In this document: piece by piece, positions 1-8,985 of the stretch | Numbering within the stretch: the first letter of the stretch is position 1 | How the letters are laid out: every line of letters begins with the position of its first letter | Source: Pseudomonas sp. MH9.2 | GTDB lineage: Bacteria > Pseudomonadota > Gammaproteobacteria > Pseudomonadales > Pseudomonadaceae | Direction: 5' to 3' | Length of the DNA stretch: 64,000 nucleotides | Assembly: GCF_034353875.1 (NCBI RefSeq) | Contig: NZ_CP133784.1 | Coordinates: 3,190,501 to 3,254,500 of the forward strand | Program-made: the position numbers and the translations under genes | Notes under the pieces: generated by a model | The model's database searches: none | The model's input: the letters and a program-made list of their open reading frames with translations, nothing else | What the model was told of the DNA's origin: nothing

Positions 1-2
1 CC

Positions 3-728
3 CGAAATCTATCCCTCACCGAAATCGGTCAGGACTTTTATGAAGCATTCAAAGGTATTGTCGCGGACATCGATAACGCCTTCGATAATGTATTAAAAGG
101 GCATAATCGGGTGTCCGGCAAGTTGCGCTTCAGTTCCACCAGTGAATACGGCGAGGCTTATATTCTTCCGTTGATACCGCAATTTATAGAGCGCTATCCG
201 GAAATAAAACTCTGTTATAACTTTAACGCGTCACTCAATGATCTGGTGGCGGAAAAGTTAGACCTCGTTATCCGTTTAGGCAGTTTGGCGGACTCGGCTT
301 TCAAGAGCCGTAAACTGGCGGATTATGAAATTGTCCTAGTGGCGACCGAGACGTTTCTTGCGCGTCACCCGGTGCAAACTCCTCAGGACCTGAATTCGGT
401 GCCGTGGATCGCCAACAGCAACCTGCAGGCACCGACCCAGTGGACGTTGCGCCATCCGCACTTGGGGACTGTCGAGATCAACGGGATCAATCAGTTTGAA
501 TCCAATTCTTCCACGGCTATCCGCTCCATGACGTTGTCGTCGCTGGGCGTCTCGGTGCTACCCGCGTGGGTGGTCAAGGACGACATTGTCAGCGAGCGGT
601 TGATTCGCCTGTTGCCCGATTATTCGTTGCCCTCGCAATCCGTCAACGTGGTGTTTCCCAACAGCCCGCATTTGCCCCACAAATCGAGGGCGTTCATTGA
701 TTTCCTGTTGCTGCATCTGGCGCAGTAA
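3..728 (+). CDS. LysR-family transcriptional regulator, 5' end outside window
   Basis: The reading frame is open from the first bases of the window, so the gene starts upstream and the DNA-binding helix-turn-helix is missing here. The first residues contain the LysR linker signature SLTEIGQDFY, where family members have LTxxG at the end of the winged-helix domain. The rest is a LysR substrate-binding domain (PBP2 fold) with the usual VSGKLRFSS opening, a DLVIRLG strand and the SLGVSVLPAWVV segment near the C-terminus. An internal GTG at 111 is not the start because homology runs through it. A strong terminator follows at 739. The effector and target genes cannot be told from this fragment. 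Confidence 0.9.
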   Translation, partial: RNLSLTEIGQDFYEAFKGIVADIDNAFDNVLKGHNRVSGKLRFSSTSEYGEAYILPLIPQFIERYPEIKLCYNFNASLNDLVAEKLDLVIRLGSLADSAFKSRKLADYEIVLVATETFLARHPVQTPQDLNSVPWIANSNLQAPTQWTLRHPHLGTVEINGINQFESNSSTAIRSMTLSSLGVSVLPAWVVKDDIVSERLIRLLPDYSLPSQSVNVVFPNSPHLPHKSRAFIDFLLLHLAQ

Positions 729-738
729 GTACCAAATA

Positions 739-773
739 AAAGCCCCTGAATGAGAGATTCAGGGGCTTTCGTT
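739..773 (+). terminator. Rho-independent terminator of the LysR gene
   Basis: A 13-bp perfect stem, AAAGCCCCTGAAT at 739-751 with its complement at 757-769, closes a GAGAG loop. It lies 10 bases after the LysR stop codon. The left arm begins in an A run, so it may also stop transcripts arriving from the right. Confidence 0.85.
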
Positions 774-928
774 TAACCGGATTTCCGATCATTGTGCGAA
801 TAAGCAAGAAAATCGCTCCGTTTTAGGACGCTGCGATTGCTCGAAAGTGTTTTCACACAACCTCGGCATGAAGCAGCCGCTTGAAAGCGTCTACGAAACT
901 AAGGGCGATTCAAAAGCCAGGATCAGTA

Positions 929-1072
929 ATGGCCACGTTGACAAATTTCGAGAAAGCACACATTTCGTTCATGACACTATTCGACTCCACTGCGTTCAAA
1001 ACACACTCAGCGCAAGCTGGGCAAAAATCGCCCGTCACACCAGCACAACGCTTAGCGTTGGCTTTTTTATAA
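929..1072 (+). CDS. Possible small protein (47 aa), unrecognised
   Basis: This ATG has an AGGA ribosome-binding site at 919-922 with a 6-base spacer, and the frame runs 47 codons to a stop at 1070-1072. A hairpin followed by six T lies over its last codons, as expected for the end of a short transcript. The product has no signal peptide, no membrane segment and no motif I recognise. The frame stays open upstream to an ATG at 881, and another frame (847-1083) overlaps it, so coding is not proven. The stretch may instead be a small RNA or contain nothing functional. The whole 729-1079 gap holds nothing else I can support. Confidence 0.25.
   Translation: MATLTNFEKAHISFMTLFDSTAFKTHSAQAGQKSPVTPAQRLALAFL
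1046..1068 (+). terminator. Terminator-like hairpin with T6
   Basis: CAACGC (1046-1051), a TTA loop and GCGTTG (1055-1060) form a short stem followed by GC and six T. The T run is on the right, so it ends rightward transcripts. It does not suit the leftward Nramp gene next door. It implies a short transcript starting somewhere in 775-1000. Confidence 0.5.
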
Positions 1073-1079
1073 CGAAAAT

Positions 1080-2366
1080 TTAACCGGGGATGAACATTCC
1101 AACGGCTGCCGCTCCCATGACTGCCGTTGCTATCCAGCCGAGGATGAGCAGAGGTCTGCTTGCTGTAAAAGCACCCATTACAGATTTCTTCGAAACCAGG
1201 AGGAGAATGACAACCATCAGGGGCACGGCGACCAGACCGTTGATGACAGCGCTCCAGAACAACGCCTTCATTGGACTTATTGGCGAATACTGGATGCCGA
1301 GTCCGGCAAGTACGCTGATGGAGATGATGGCGTAGAACCCACGCGCATCATTCACTTTTCGTTCGAGGCCCTTCCTCCAGCCCATGGCTTCGGAAAGAGC
1401 ATAGGCTCCAGAGCCCGCCAACACAGGCACGCCGATCATGCCGACACCGAGAATGCCAAGCGCGAAGAGCATGTAGGCAAAGTCACCGGCGAGCGGTCGC
1501 AGAGCACTTGCTGCCTGCGCTGCCGTGTTGATGTCGGTAACGCCAGACACGTGGAGCGTAACGGCGGTCGCAAGAATGATGAAGTAGGCGGTGAGATTGG
1601 AGTAGAGCATGCCGCTCCAGGTATCCCATTGGATGCGTCGGAGTTCCGGTGCGGCGGAGGGCGCATCGCGCAGGAGTGGCATGCTGCTTGAGTGTGCTTC
1701 CATGTCCTCAACTTCTTCTGAGGCCTGCCAGAAAAAAAGGTATGGACTGATGGTCGTGCCGAAAACCCCGACGACCATGGCAGCAGTGCTCGAGTCCAGG
1801 GTGATTTGGGGCCAGAACGTGTGTGTTGCGACCTGCCCCCAGGGAACATGAACCGTAAACAATACGGCGGCGTAGGCCAATAGCGAGACCGTCAGCCACT
1901 TCAAGATGAAGACGTAACGGTGATAAGGAACGAACAGCTGCAGCAGGATCGTCACGGACACAAAAAAAGCAGTCATGAGGTGCCGGTTGACGCCAGAAAC
2001 CAGTTCCGCAACCTCGCCCATGGCAGCGACATCTGCGGCAATATTCAGGGTGTTGGCCACGAGCAGTAGACACAAAACGCACGGAAGTACGATGGGCGGG
2101 AACGCATCCTTGATATTGGCAGCGAGTCCTTTCCCTGTAACTCGGCCGATGTTCGCACACATCGATTGAATGGCGGCCATCAAAGGATAGGCCACGGGCA
2201 TCGTCCACAGCATATCAAGGCCAAATTGCGCGCCAGCCTGGGAGTACGTAGCAATACCACTTGGGTCGTCGTCCGCCACACCGGTAATGAGGCCCGGCCC
2301 GATTCGCGACAACGGGTGCTCCTTCAGCCGCTTCCAAAGAACCCCACAGGTACGCATCAGTCGCAC
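1080..2366 (-). CDS. Nramp-related divalent metal transporter, atypical metal-site motifs
   Basis: A 428-aa, very hydrophobic inner-membrane protein with about 11 predicted membrane segments that belongs to the Nramp (MntH/SLC11) superfamily. Classical Nramp proteins bind metal through DPGN in segment 1 and MPH in segment 6. Here segment 1 reads DDDPSG (residues 32-37), and the segment 6 position reads roughly TTISPYLFFWQ, without the Met that selects transition metals. This is therefore the Nramp-like branch, and the substrate (Mn, Mg or another cation) is uncertain. The start is GTG at 2366, chosen because AGGAG (2373-2377 on this strand) sits 6 bases upstream; the ATG at 2357 would be 15 bases away. 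It appears monocistronic. Confidence 0.85.
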   Translation of the reverse strand: MRLMRTCGVLWKRLKEHPLSRIGPGLITGVADDDPSGIATYSQAGAQFGLDMLWTMPVAYPLMAAIQSMCANIGRVTGKGLAANIKDAFPPIVLPCVLCLLLVANTLNIAADVAAMGEVAELVSGVNRHLMTAFFVSVTILLQLFVPYHRYVFILKWLTVSLLAYAAVLFTVHVPWGQVATHTFWPQITLDSSTAAMVVGVFGTTISPYLFFWQASEEVEDMEAHSSSMPLLRDAPSAAPELRRIQWDTWSGMLYSNLTAYFIILATAVTLHVSGVTDINTAAQAASALRPLAGDFAYMLFALGILGVGMIGVPVLAGSGAYALSEAMGWRKGLERKVNDARGFYAIISISVLAGLGIQYSPISPMKALFWSAVINGLVAVPLMVVILLLVSKKSVMGAFTASRPLLILGWIATAVMGAAAVGMFIPG

Positions 2367-2790
2367 GACTTACTCCTGGGCTGCCCTGTGCAATAAGCTT
2401 TTAATGTCGAGAATGAAGCACTGAGATGTGTTCATTTCCTGTACCGGGGCACCGTAAGAATAATCACTCAGTGGGTTATAACGATCAAAAAATGAATGGG
2501 TTGAAAGCCCCGGATAAAAAGTCAGACAAGCCCACGGCAGATCACCTAACGCACTCATATTCCTCCCCTGCAACCCAAGGTAAAACACGGTTACTTCATG
2601 ACATTATTGGCGGAACTCAAAGAAACCATACACTAAGCAATGGCATTGTCAAATCACTGACTAAGGCAGTGGAAAAACAAAATAAAGTCAAGTATTTGAC
2701 TGCTTGTAAGAGAATAATAGATGTTTTTTGATCAATCATTACCTCATTCTCAACAGGCATGGCCTGAGTGAAATACGATGTAATCGGTCA
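2367..2790. other. AT-rich intergenic stretch without a supported gene
   Basis: About 580 bases separate the Nramp start from the plsC stop, and this left part is clearly more AT-rich than its surroundings. It must contain the Nramp promoter (leftward). An imperfect palindrome AGTCAA-GTAT-TTGACT lies at 2686-2701. Open frames at 2426-2731 (+) and 2370-2588 (-) lack ribosome-binding sites and recognisable protein character, so I do not call them genes. Confidence 0.5.
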
Positions 2791-2819
2791 TAAAAAAAGC
2801 CGGCCTCATGGGCCGGCTT
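2791..2819 (-). terminator. Terminator of the glyQ-glyS-gmhB-plsC transcript
   Basis: AAGCCGGCC (2797-2805) and GGCCGGCTT (2811-2819) form a perfect 9-bp stem with a 5-base loop. On the minus strand it is followed by seven T, so it stops leftward transcription about 130 bases after the plsC stop codon. Confidence 0.85.
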
Positions 2820-2936
2820 CGTCACAATCCTGAAAACTTATGCACTTTTTTTGCTCATTAATCAGCTTAAGAAATAAGTATATAAATTAATAAGTTGGCG
2901 CGATTTTTTTAAAGGATTGCAAAAATGGTGCACAGG

Positions 2937-2945
2937 TTATCCACA
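2937..2945 (+). other. Consensus DnaA box TTATCCACA
   Basis: Exact 9-mer just beyond the plsC stop, the leftmost of twelve exact copies in the window. The strand given is that reading TTATCCACA. Confidence 0.55.
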
Positions 2946-2949
2946 GATC

Positions 2950-3720
2950 CTAAACAACCGCATTCTCTTCGCTCGGTGCTGGTGCAACCACTGACCCCAT
3001 AGCGCGTTGCGTTGCTTCATTCCAGGCCGCGACCCGGTCATTAAGCGCTGCGATGGCGCGTGGGCCCGTGCCCTCGGCATACATAGGTTCGCCAATAACT
3101 AACTCAATGGTGCCCGGCTTTTTCGCCCAACCTTCTTTTGGCCAGTACTTGCCTGCGTTGTGTGCAATGGGCAGCACCGGCAGGTTTGCATTCACGGCCA
3201 GCGCTGTGCCACCTCGGGAGAACTTACCAATCTGTCCAAAAGGAACGCGAGTACCTTCCGGAAAGATCAACACCCATACGCCATCCTTGAGCAGTTCATG
3301 GCCTCTTTTGGCGACATGCTTGAGTGCCGCTTTTGGATTGTCACGATTGATCGCAATCGGCCGTAGCATCGCCATCGCCCAACCGAAGAACGGGACGTAC
3401 AACAGCTCACGCTTGAGCACCTGGCTCAGAGGTTCGAAGTGCGCCGAGAGGAAGAAGGTTTCCCAGGTGCTCTGGTGATTGGACAGAATCACACAGGGCT
3501 GTAGCGGGATATTTTCCTGACCTTTTACTTCGACATGAATGTTCAAAAACACCCGCGTCAGCCACAACGCACAGCGGCACCAGTACACGTTGATAAAACG
3601 GTAGCGGGCGCGGAAAGGCAAAAACGGGGCGACAAAGAAACTCAGTGTGCACCACAGAAGAGAAGTGGTGCACAACAGCAGGTAAAAGAAGAAGGTTCTG
3701 ATTGCCTGCATGATCGACAT
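2950..3720 (-). CDS. plsC: 1-acyl-sn-glycerol-3-phosphate acyltransferase (PlsC/LptA-like)
   Basis: Transfers an acyl chain to lysophosphatidic acid at the inner membrane, the second acylation in phospholipid synthesis. It matches the pseudomonad lptA/PA0005 position beside gmhB and glyS. An N-terminal membrane segment (residues 6-35) is followed by the PlsC catalytic motif in the variant NHQSTWE (His82, Glu87; HX4E rather than HX4D), the substrate motif FPEGTR (153-158) and LPIAHNAG near 183-190. The frame extends upstream to 3801, but that would overlap gmhB. I take the ATG at 3720, giving 256 aa and a 31-base gap, because the MSIMQAIRTFF start matches the family. It is the last gene of the leftward glyQ-glyS-gmhB-plsC run. 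Confidence 0.93.
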   Translation of the reverse strand: MSIMQAIRTFFFYLLLCTTSLLWCTLSFFVAPFLPFRARYRFINVYWCRCALWLTRVFLNIHVEVKGQENIPLQPCVILSNHQSTWETFFLSAHFEPLSQVLKRELLYVPFFGWAMAMLRPIAINRDNPKAALKHVAKRGHELLKDGVWVLIFPEGTRVPFGQIGKFSRGGTALAVNANLPVLPIAHNAGKYWPKEGWAKKPGTIELVIGEPMYAEGTGPRAIAALNDRVAAWNEATQRAMGSVVAPAPSEENAVV

Positions 3721-3751
3721 AGGAGCTTTTACCGTTGCGGGCGATGCCCGT

Positions 3752-4312
3752 CTATTTACAAGTGTGGATAAGTTCTGCGGCAACCGCCGCCAGATCGTCA
3801 AAAACCAGAGTGCCTGGGGGCAAAGGGTTACCCATTGTTTTGAGACCTTTACCGGTCTTTACCAAAACTGGTTGAGAGTCGACGGCCAGCGCCGCCTCCA
3901 AGTCACCCTTACTATCGCCAACAAACCAGATGCCCGCCAGATCTACCGCGTAATGATGGGCAATCGCTTTGAGCATGCCCGGTTTTGGTTTGCGGCAATC
4001 GCAGCCTTCATCCGGACCGTGTGGACAAAAAACGATCAGGCCGACTTCACCACCCTGCTCTGCCACCAGATGGCGCAAGCGCGCGTGCATGGCTTCGAGT
4101 GTGGCGACATCGTAAAACCCGCGGGCAACGCCGGACTGGTTAGTGGCGACGGCCACCGTCCAGCCGGCCTTGCTCAGGCGTGCAATAGCCTCGATCGAGC
4201 CCGGAAGGGGAATCCACTCCTCCACCGACTTGATGTAAGCGTCGGAGTCATGATTGATTACCCCGTCCCGGTCCAGAATCAGCAGCTTCAAGCCTTGCCC
4301 CTTCAACATCAT
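3752..4312 (-). CDS. gmhB: D-glycero-beta-D-manno-heptose 1,7-bisphosphate 7-phosphatase
   Basis: Cytoplasmic HAD-superfamily phosphatase that removes the C7 phosphate in ADP-heptose synthesis for the LPS inner core. The 186-aa protein has the nucleophile loop LDRDGVIN (Asp14, Asp16), the second HAD motif TNQSG (57-61) and the GmhB zinc loop with Cys96, His98, Cys104 and Cys106 followed by RKPKPGM. Its ATG overlaps the glyS stop in an ATGA arrangement, so the two are translationally coupled. A second ATG immediately follows the first. An exact DnaA box covers its last codons (3763-3771). Confidence 0.95.
   Translation of the reverse strand: MMLKGQGLKLLILDRDGVINHDSDAYIKSVEEWIPLPGSIEAIARLSKAGWTVAVATNQSGVARGFYDVATLEAMHARLRHLVAEQGGEVGLIVFCPHGPDEGCDCRKPKPGMLKAIAHHYAVDLAGIWFVGDSKGDLEAALAVDSQPVLVKTGKGLKTMGNPLPPGTLVFDDLAAVAAELIHTCK
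3763..3771 (-). other. Consensus DnaA box (TGTGGATAA on plus strand)
   Basis: Exact 9-mer inside the 3' end of gmhB. Confidence 0.5.
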
Positions 4313-6363
4313 CCCAGCAGCGAAATGTCGGCAACGCCCAGGAACAGGCCGCGTAAGCGAGCCAGCAAGGCATAACGATTGGCGCGTACGCTGGCATCTT
4401 CAGCATTGACCATCACGGCTTCGAAGAACGCATCGACTGGCTCGCGCAACGCAGCCAAACGAGCCAGTGCTTCACTGTACTGACGCGCTGCGGCCATCGG
4501 TTGCACCGCTTGGTCCGCTTGCTGAATCGCCGAGTACAACGAAAACTCGTGCGCGTTATCGAAGTATTTAGGTTCGACGGTGCTGGCGATATTGCCTTGC
4601 GCCTTGCTCAACAGGTTCGACACACGCTTGTTCACCGCCGCCAACGCGGAAGCTTCAGGCAGCTTGCGGAAGGCTTGCACCGCTTGAACCCGCTGATCGA
4701 AATCAAGGGCTGAAGCCGGTTGCAGAGCCCGTACCGACAGATACGTAGCGACTTCGACACCTTCATCTTCGTAACGCGCACGCAGGCGGTCGAAGATGAA
4801 CTCCAGCACTTGTTCGGCCAGGCCGGCGGGTTTGATCTTCGCACCGAACTGAGTCACGGCGAAGGTCACGGTCTGCACCAGATCGAGGTCCAGCTTCTTG
4901 TCGATCAGGATCCGCAGCACGCCCAACGCAGCGCGGCGCAGTGCATACGGGTCTTTGCTGCCGGTGGGCAACATGCCGATACCGAAGATGCCGACCAGCG
5001 TGTCGAGCTTGTCGGCCATGGCGACGGCTGCACCGGTCAGAGTGGTTGGCAGTTCGGCGCCAGCACCACGAGGCATGTATTGCTCGTTCAGTGCCAGTGC
5101 GACGTCTTCAGGCTCGCCGTCGGCCAAGGCGTAGTAATAACCGGCAACACCCTGCATTTCAGGGAATTCGCCGACCATCTCGGTCGCCAGATCGCACTTG
5201 GACAGCAAACCTGCACGTGTTGCGCGCTTGGCATCTCCACCAATGCGGGGGGCGATGAAGGCAGCCAGTTTCGATACGCGCTCGGCTTTATCGAAAACAC
5301 TGCCTAACTGGGCCTGGAACACTACGTTTTGTAGGCGCAGATTGAAGGTTTCCAGCTTCTGCTTCTTGTCTTGCTTGAAGAAGAATTCGGCGTCGGTCAA
5401 CCGTGGGCGAACCACTTTTTCGTTGCCGGAAATGATTTGCGCCGGGTCTTTGCTCTCAATGTTGGCCACGGTGATGAAGCGTGGCAGCAACTTACCGTCG
5501 GCATCCAGCAGGCAGAAATACTTCTGGTTGTCCTGCATGGTAATGATCAGTGCTTCTTGCGGCACGTCGAGGAAGCGTTCTTCGAACGAGCACACCAGCG
5601 GTACAGGCCATTCGACCAGCGCGGTGACTTCATCGAGCAGGCTTGGCGGCACAATCGCGGTGCCTTCCTGCAGTGTTGCCAGTTCGGCGACGCGCTTGCT
5701 GATCAGCTCACGACGCTCGGCGAAGTCAGCCAATACGTGGGCGCCACGCAAGTCTTGCAGGTAGTTGGCAGGCGAAGTGATGCGCACGCTTTCCGGGTGA
5801 TGGAAACGGTGACCACGGGAGTCACGGCCTGCGGTCTGAGCAAGGATGGTGCAATCGACCACTTGATCGCCAAACAGCATGACCAGCCATTGGGTTGGAC
5901 GCACGAACTCTTCTTTGCGCGCACCCCAGCGCATGCGCTTGGGGATCGGTAGGTCGTTCAGAGAGTCTTCAACGATGGTTGGTAGCAGACTCGTCGTCGG
6001 CTTGCCGACGATGTTCTGACTGAACCGCAACTTCGGCCCGCTCTGATCGATCTCGCTCAGTTCTACGCCGCACTTCTTGGCGAAGCCCAGTGCGGCTTGA
6101 GTCGGATTGCCTTCAGCATCGAAGGCGGCCTGGCGTGGTGGACCGTCGAGGTTGACGCTGCGATCCGCTTGTTGCGTAGCGAGTTGGGTAATCAGTACGG
6201 CCAGACGACGCGGCGCAGCGTAGACCTGTTTGGCGCTGTAGCTGAGGCCAGCGGCCTGCAAGCCTTTTTCGATGCCCGCGAGGAACGCGTCACCCAGAGC
6301 GCCAAGGGCTTTGGGTGGCAGTTCTTCGGTGCCCAATTCAACCAGGAAATCTCGAGCACTCAT
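4309..6363 (-). CDS. glyS: Glycine--tRNA ligase beta subunit
   Basis: Large subunit (684 aa) of the bacterial alpha2beta2 glycyl-tRNA synthetase, which charges tRNA-Gly in the cytoplasm. The length is normal for the family (about 680-690 aa). The N-terminus [15 protein letters not shown] is the typical GlyS opening, and the C-terminal third is the DALR-like anticodon-binding part that ends in [18 protein letters not shown]. The ATG overlaps the glyQ stop by four bases (ATGA) and the stop overlaps gmhB likewise, so glyQ, glyS and gmhB are tightly coupled. Confidence 0.98.
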   Translation of the reverse strand: MSARDFLVELGTEELPPKALGALGDAFLAGIEKGLQAAGLSYSAKQVYAAPRRLAVLITQLATQQADRSVNLDGPPRQAAFDAEGNPTQAALGFAKKCGVELSEIDQSGPKLRFSQNIVGKPTTSLLPTIVEDSLNDLPIPKRMRWGARKEEFVRPTQWLVMLFGDQVVDCTILAQTAGRDSRGHRFHHPESVRITSPANYLQDLRGAHVLADFAERRELISKRVAELATLQEGTAIVPPSLLDEVTALVEWPVPLVCSFEERFLDVPQEALIITMQDNQKYFCLLDADGKLLPRFITVANIESKDPAQIISGNEKVVRPRLTDAEFFFKQDKKQKLETFNLRLQNVVFQAQLGSVFDKAERVSKLAAFIAPRIGGDAKRATRAGLLSKCDLATEMVGEFPEMQGVAGYYYALADGEPEDVALALNEQYMPRGAGAELPTTLTGAAVAMADKLDTLVGIFGIGMLPTGSKDPYALRRAALGVLRILIDKKLDLDLVQTVTFAVTQFGAKIKPAGLAEQVLEFIFDRLRARYEDEGVEVATYLSVRALQPASALDFDQRVQAVQAFRKLPEASALAAVNKRVSNLLSKAQGNIASTVEPKYFDNAHEFSLYSAIQQADQAVQPMAAARQYSEALARLAALREPVDAFFEAVMVNAEDASVRANRYALLARLRGLFLGVADISLLG

Positions 6364-7316
6364 TGTGCAGCCTCCAGCTTAGCCAACACTTCATCACGTA
6401 AATCGGGGGGTGCCATCGGGAAGCCCAGCTTGGCTCGGGCTTGCAGATAGCTCTGCGCTACCGAACGGGCCAACGTCCGTACCCGCAGGATGTACTGCTG
6501 ACGCGCGGTGACCGAAATCGCCCGACGTGCATCCAGCAGGTTGAAGGTGTGCGAGGCCTTGAGGACCATTTCGTAGCTTGGTAATGGCAGCTGGAGCTCA
6601 ATCAGGCGACTGGCTTCGCTCTCATAGAAATCAAACAGTTCAAACAGTTTCTCAACGTTGGCGTGTTCGAAGTTGTAAGTCGATTGCTCGACCTCGTTCT
6701 GGTGGAACACATCGCCGTAGGTCACTTTGCCGAACGGGCCGTCGGTCCAGACCAGGTCATAGACCGAATCCACACCTTGCAGGTACATGGCCAGGCGTTC
6801 CAGACCGTAGGTGATTTCACCGGTCACCGGGTAGCACTCAATGCCGCCTGCTTGCTGGAAGTAGGTGAACTGGGTGACTTCCATGCCATTGAGCCAGACT
6901 TCCCATCCCAGACCCCAGGCGCCAAGCGTTGGCGATTCCCAGTTGTCTTCGACGAAACGAATGTCATGCACGAGTGGATCAAGGCCAACGTGCTTCAGGG
7001 AGCCGAGGTACAGCTCCTGGAAGTTGTCCGGGTTAGGCTTCAATACCACCTGGAATTGGTAGTAATGCTGCAAGCGGTTCGGGTTTTCGCCGTAGCGGCC
7101 ATCAGTCGGGCGTCGGCTGGGCTGCACATAAGCGGCGTTCCAGGTTTCCGGGCCGATGGCGCGCAGAAACGTAGCGGTATGGAATGTGCCGGCGCCGACT
7201 TCCATATCGTAGGGCTGAAGCACCACACAACCTTGCTCGGCCCAGTATTGTTGAAGGGCGAGGATCAAGTCTTGGAAGGTACGCACGGCTGGCGTAGGCT
7301 GGCTCACGAAATTCAC
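6360..7316 (-). CDS. glyQ: Glycine--tRNA ligase alpha subunit
   Basis: Catalytic class II subunit of heterotetrameric glycyl-tRNA synthetase, which makes glycyl-adenylate. At 318 aa it is close to the E. coli protein (303). It opens with the typical [18 protein letters not shown] and contains [19 protein letters not shown] and [19 protein letters not shown], the conserved ATP and glycine pocket segments. It is the first gene of the leftward run, and the 70 bases to the divergent tag gene must hold both promoters. Confidence 0.98.
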   Translation of the reverse strand: MNFVSQPTPAVRTFQDLILALQQYWAEQGCVVLQPYDMEVGAGTFHTATFLRAIGPETWNAAYVQPSRRPTDGRYGENPNRLQHYYQFQVVLKPNPDNFQELYLGSLKHVGLDPLVHDIRFVEDNWESPTLGAWGLGWEVWLNGMEVTQFTYFQQAGGIECYPVTGEITYGLERLAMYLQGVDSVYDLVWTDGPFGKVTYGDVFHQNEVEQSTYNFEHANVEKLFELFDFYESEASRLIELQLPLPSYEMVLKASHTFNLLDARRAISVTARQQYILRVRTLARSVAQSYLQARAKLGFPMAPPDLRDEVLAKLEAAQ

Positions 7317-7386
7317 CTGTGCTGGGGCTGCGATTTAAAGAGCGGGAGTATACCCGATTCGGCCGCACCTCCACCCTTGGAGCCTT

Positions 7387-7938
7387 ATGCCACGCTGCTT
7401 TTGGTGCAACGAAGATCCGCTATACATCGCTTATCACGATCAAGAGTGGGGCGTGCCGTTGCGCGATGCGCAGAAACTCTTCGAGTTGCTATTGCTCGAA
7501 GGGTTCCAGGCCGGTCTTTCCTGGATCACGATTTTAAAGAAACGCGCACGCTATCGTGAAGTCTTGTTCGGCTTCGATGTGCAGCGCGTGGCGCAGATGA
7601 GCGACGCTGAAATCGAAGCGCTGATGCTCGACCCCGGCATCATCCGCAACCGCCTCAAACTCAATGCCGCCCGGCGCAACGCGCAGGCCTGGCAAGCCCT
7701 GGAAGACCCGGTGGAATGGCTTTGGTCGTTTGTGGACGGGCAGCCAAAAATCAATCACTTCGAGGGTCGCAGCCAGGTTCCGGCCGTCACTCCTGAAGCT
7801 GAAGCGATGAGCAAAGCCCTGAAAAAGGCTGGCTTCACGTTTGTCGGACCCACGATTTGCTACGCCTTCATGCAGGCCGCAGGCATGGTCATGGATCACA
7901 CCCTTGAGTGTGATCGATACGCCGTCTTGAGCCGCTGA
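7387..7938 (+). CDS. tag: DNA-3-methyladenine glycosylase I
   Basis: Removes 3-methyladenine from alkylated DNA to start base-excision repair. The 183-aa protein keeps every hallmark of E. coli Tag: zinc ligands Cys4 and His17 at the N-terminus and His171 and Cys175 (HTLEC) at the C-terminus, with Glu38 and Trp46 in the base pocket. It is divergent from glyQ and is followed 38 bases later by the LpxL-like gene on the same strand, as in other pseudomonads. Confidence 0.97.
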   Translation: MPRCFWCNEDPLYIAYHDQEWGVPLRDAQKLFELLLLEGFQAGLSWITILKKRARYREVLFGFDVQRVAQMSDAEIEALMLDPGIIRNRLKLNAARRNAQAWQALEDPVEWLWSFVDGQPKINHFEGRSQVPAVTPEAEAMSKALKKAGFTFVGPTICYAFMQAAGMVMDHTLECDRYAVLSR

Positions 7939-7975
7939 TGGTTACAATAGCGGCCTTGCGAATTCGGGAGTGATC

Positions 7976-7984
7976 TGTGGATAA
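7976..7984 (-). other. Consensus DnaA box over a start codon
   Basis: TGTGGATAA on the plus strand includes the GTG start codon (7977-7979) and first two codons of the LpxL-like gene. Confidence 0.5.
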
Positions 7985-8864
7985 GTTCAAAGGCGCCCTT
8001 TTGGTCGGGCTTTTGCGGCTATTTGCCCTGTTGCCATGGCGAGTGGTGCAGTGGGTCGGTACGTCCATCGGCTGGTTGATGTGGAAACTGCCCAACCGTT
8101 CGCGCGAAATAGCGCGTATCAATCTGTCCAAGTGTTTCCCTGAGCTGGACGCTGGCGAACGTGAGCGTCTGGTTGGCCGCAGTCTCATGGACATCGGCAA
8201 GACGTTCACCGAAAGCGCCTGCGCCTGGATCTGGCCCGCTCAGAAATCAATCGATCTGGTGCGTGAAGTCGAAGGGCTTGAAGTGCTGGAAGCCGCGCTG
8301 GCCTCAGGCAAGGGCGTGGTTGGCATCACCAGCCACTTGGGCAACTGGGAAGTGCTTAACCACTTCTATTGCAGCCAGTGCAAACCGATCATTTTTTACC
8401 GGCCGCCGAAACTCAAGGCGGTGGACGATCTGCTGCGCAAACAGCGTGTGCAACTGGGCAATCGCGTGGCGGCCTCGACCAAAGAAGGCATCCTCAGCGT
8501 TATCAAGGAAGTGCGCAAAGGCGGTTCAGTGGGTATTCCGGCCGATCCCGAGCCCGCTGAGTCTGCAGGTGTGTTCGTGCCCTTCTGCGCGACCCAGGCG
8601 TTGACCAGCAAGTTCGTGCCCAACATGTTGGCCGGAGGTAAAGCCGTGGGCGTTTTTCTGCATGCGATCCGTCTGGCCGATGGTTCCGGTTACAAGGTGA
8701 TCCTCGAAGCGGCCCCCGAGGCGATGTACAGCACTGACACGCAAACGTCGGCGGCGGCCATGAGTCAGGTTGTCGAGAAGTACGTGCGGGCTTACCCCAG
8801 CCAGTACATGTGGACGATGAAGCGTTTCAAAAAGCGTCCACCGGGCGAAAAGCGCTGGTATTGA
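7977..8864 (+). CDS. LpxL/HtrB-type lipid A (lysophospholipid) acyltransferase
   Basis: A 295-aa inner-membrane acyltransferase of the LpxL/LpxM family, which adds secondary acyl chains to lipid A. An N-terminal hydrophobic helix (residues 6-35) precedes the catalytic motif SHLGNWE (His120, Glu125; HX4E). The conserved IFYRPPKL and YMWTMKRFKKRPPGE segments follow. This is the PA0011-type paralogue found beside tag. Members differ in acyl chain and target position, so the exact LPS substrate is not settled by sequence. The start is GTG at 7977, and a DnaA box covers it. Confidence 0.9.
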   Translation: MDKFKGALLVGLLRLFALLPWRVVQWVGTSIGWLMWKLPNRSREIARINLSKCFPELDAGERERLVGRSLMDIGKTFTESACAWIWPAQKSIDLVREVEGLEVLEAALASGKGVVGITSHLGNWEVLNHFYCSQCKPIIFYRPPKLKAVDDLLRKQRVQLGNRVAASTKEGILSVIKEVRKGGSVGIPADPEPAESAGVFVPFCATQALTSKFVPNMLAGGKAVGVFLHAIRLADGSGYKVILEAAPEAMYSTDTQTSAAAMSQVVEKYVRAYPSQYMWTMKRFKKRPPGEKRWY

Positions 8865-8874
8865 AGGCTGCCAG

Positions 8875-8909
8875 CTGTGGATAACTGCTGCAATTGAAGT
8901 TATCCACAG
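8875..8909. repeat. Inverted pair of DnaA boxes, 12-bp perfect arms
   Basis: CTGTGGATAACT (8875-8886) and AGTTATCCACAG (8898-8909) are exact inverted copies around an 11-base centre. Each arm contains a full DnaA box (8876-8884 and 8900-8908). It lies in the 121-base gap between the convergent LpxL-like and trkA genes. No T run follows, so it is not a standard terminator. Confidence 0.8.
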
Positions 8910-8985
8910 TCTTGGCAACCACTTTCCAGTGATTCGATCATGGGATTGTCCCGTACCGGCCTTTCCAATTGATCGGTGCCGCTGA

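Noticed and set aside
847..1083. 78-aa open frame overlapping the candidate small ORF
   Set aside because: No ribosome-binding site and it runs across the terminator hairpin; the overlapping frame with AGGA upstream is the better candidate.
2426..2731. 101-aa open frame on the plus strand
   Set aside because: No ribosome-binding site, no recognisable domain, polar low-complexity composition, and it lies in an AT-rich promoter gap.
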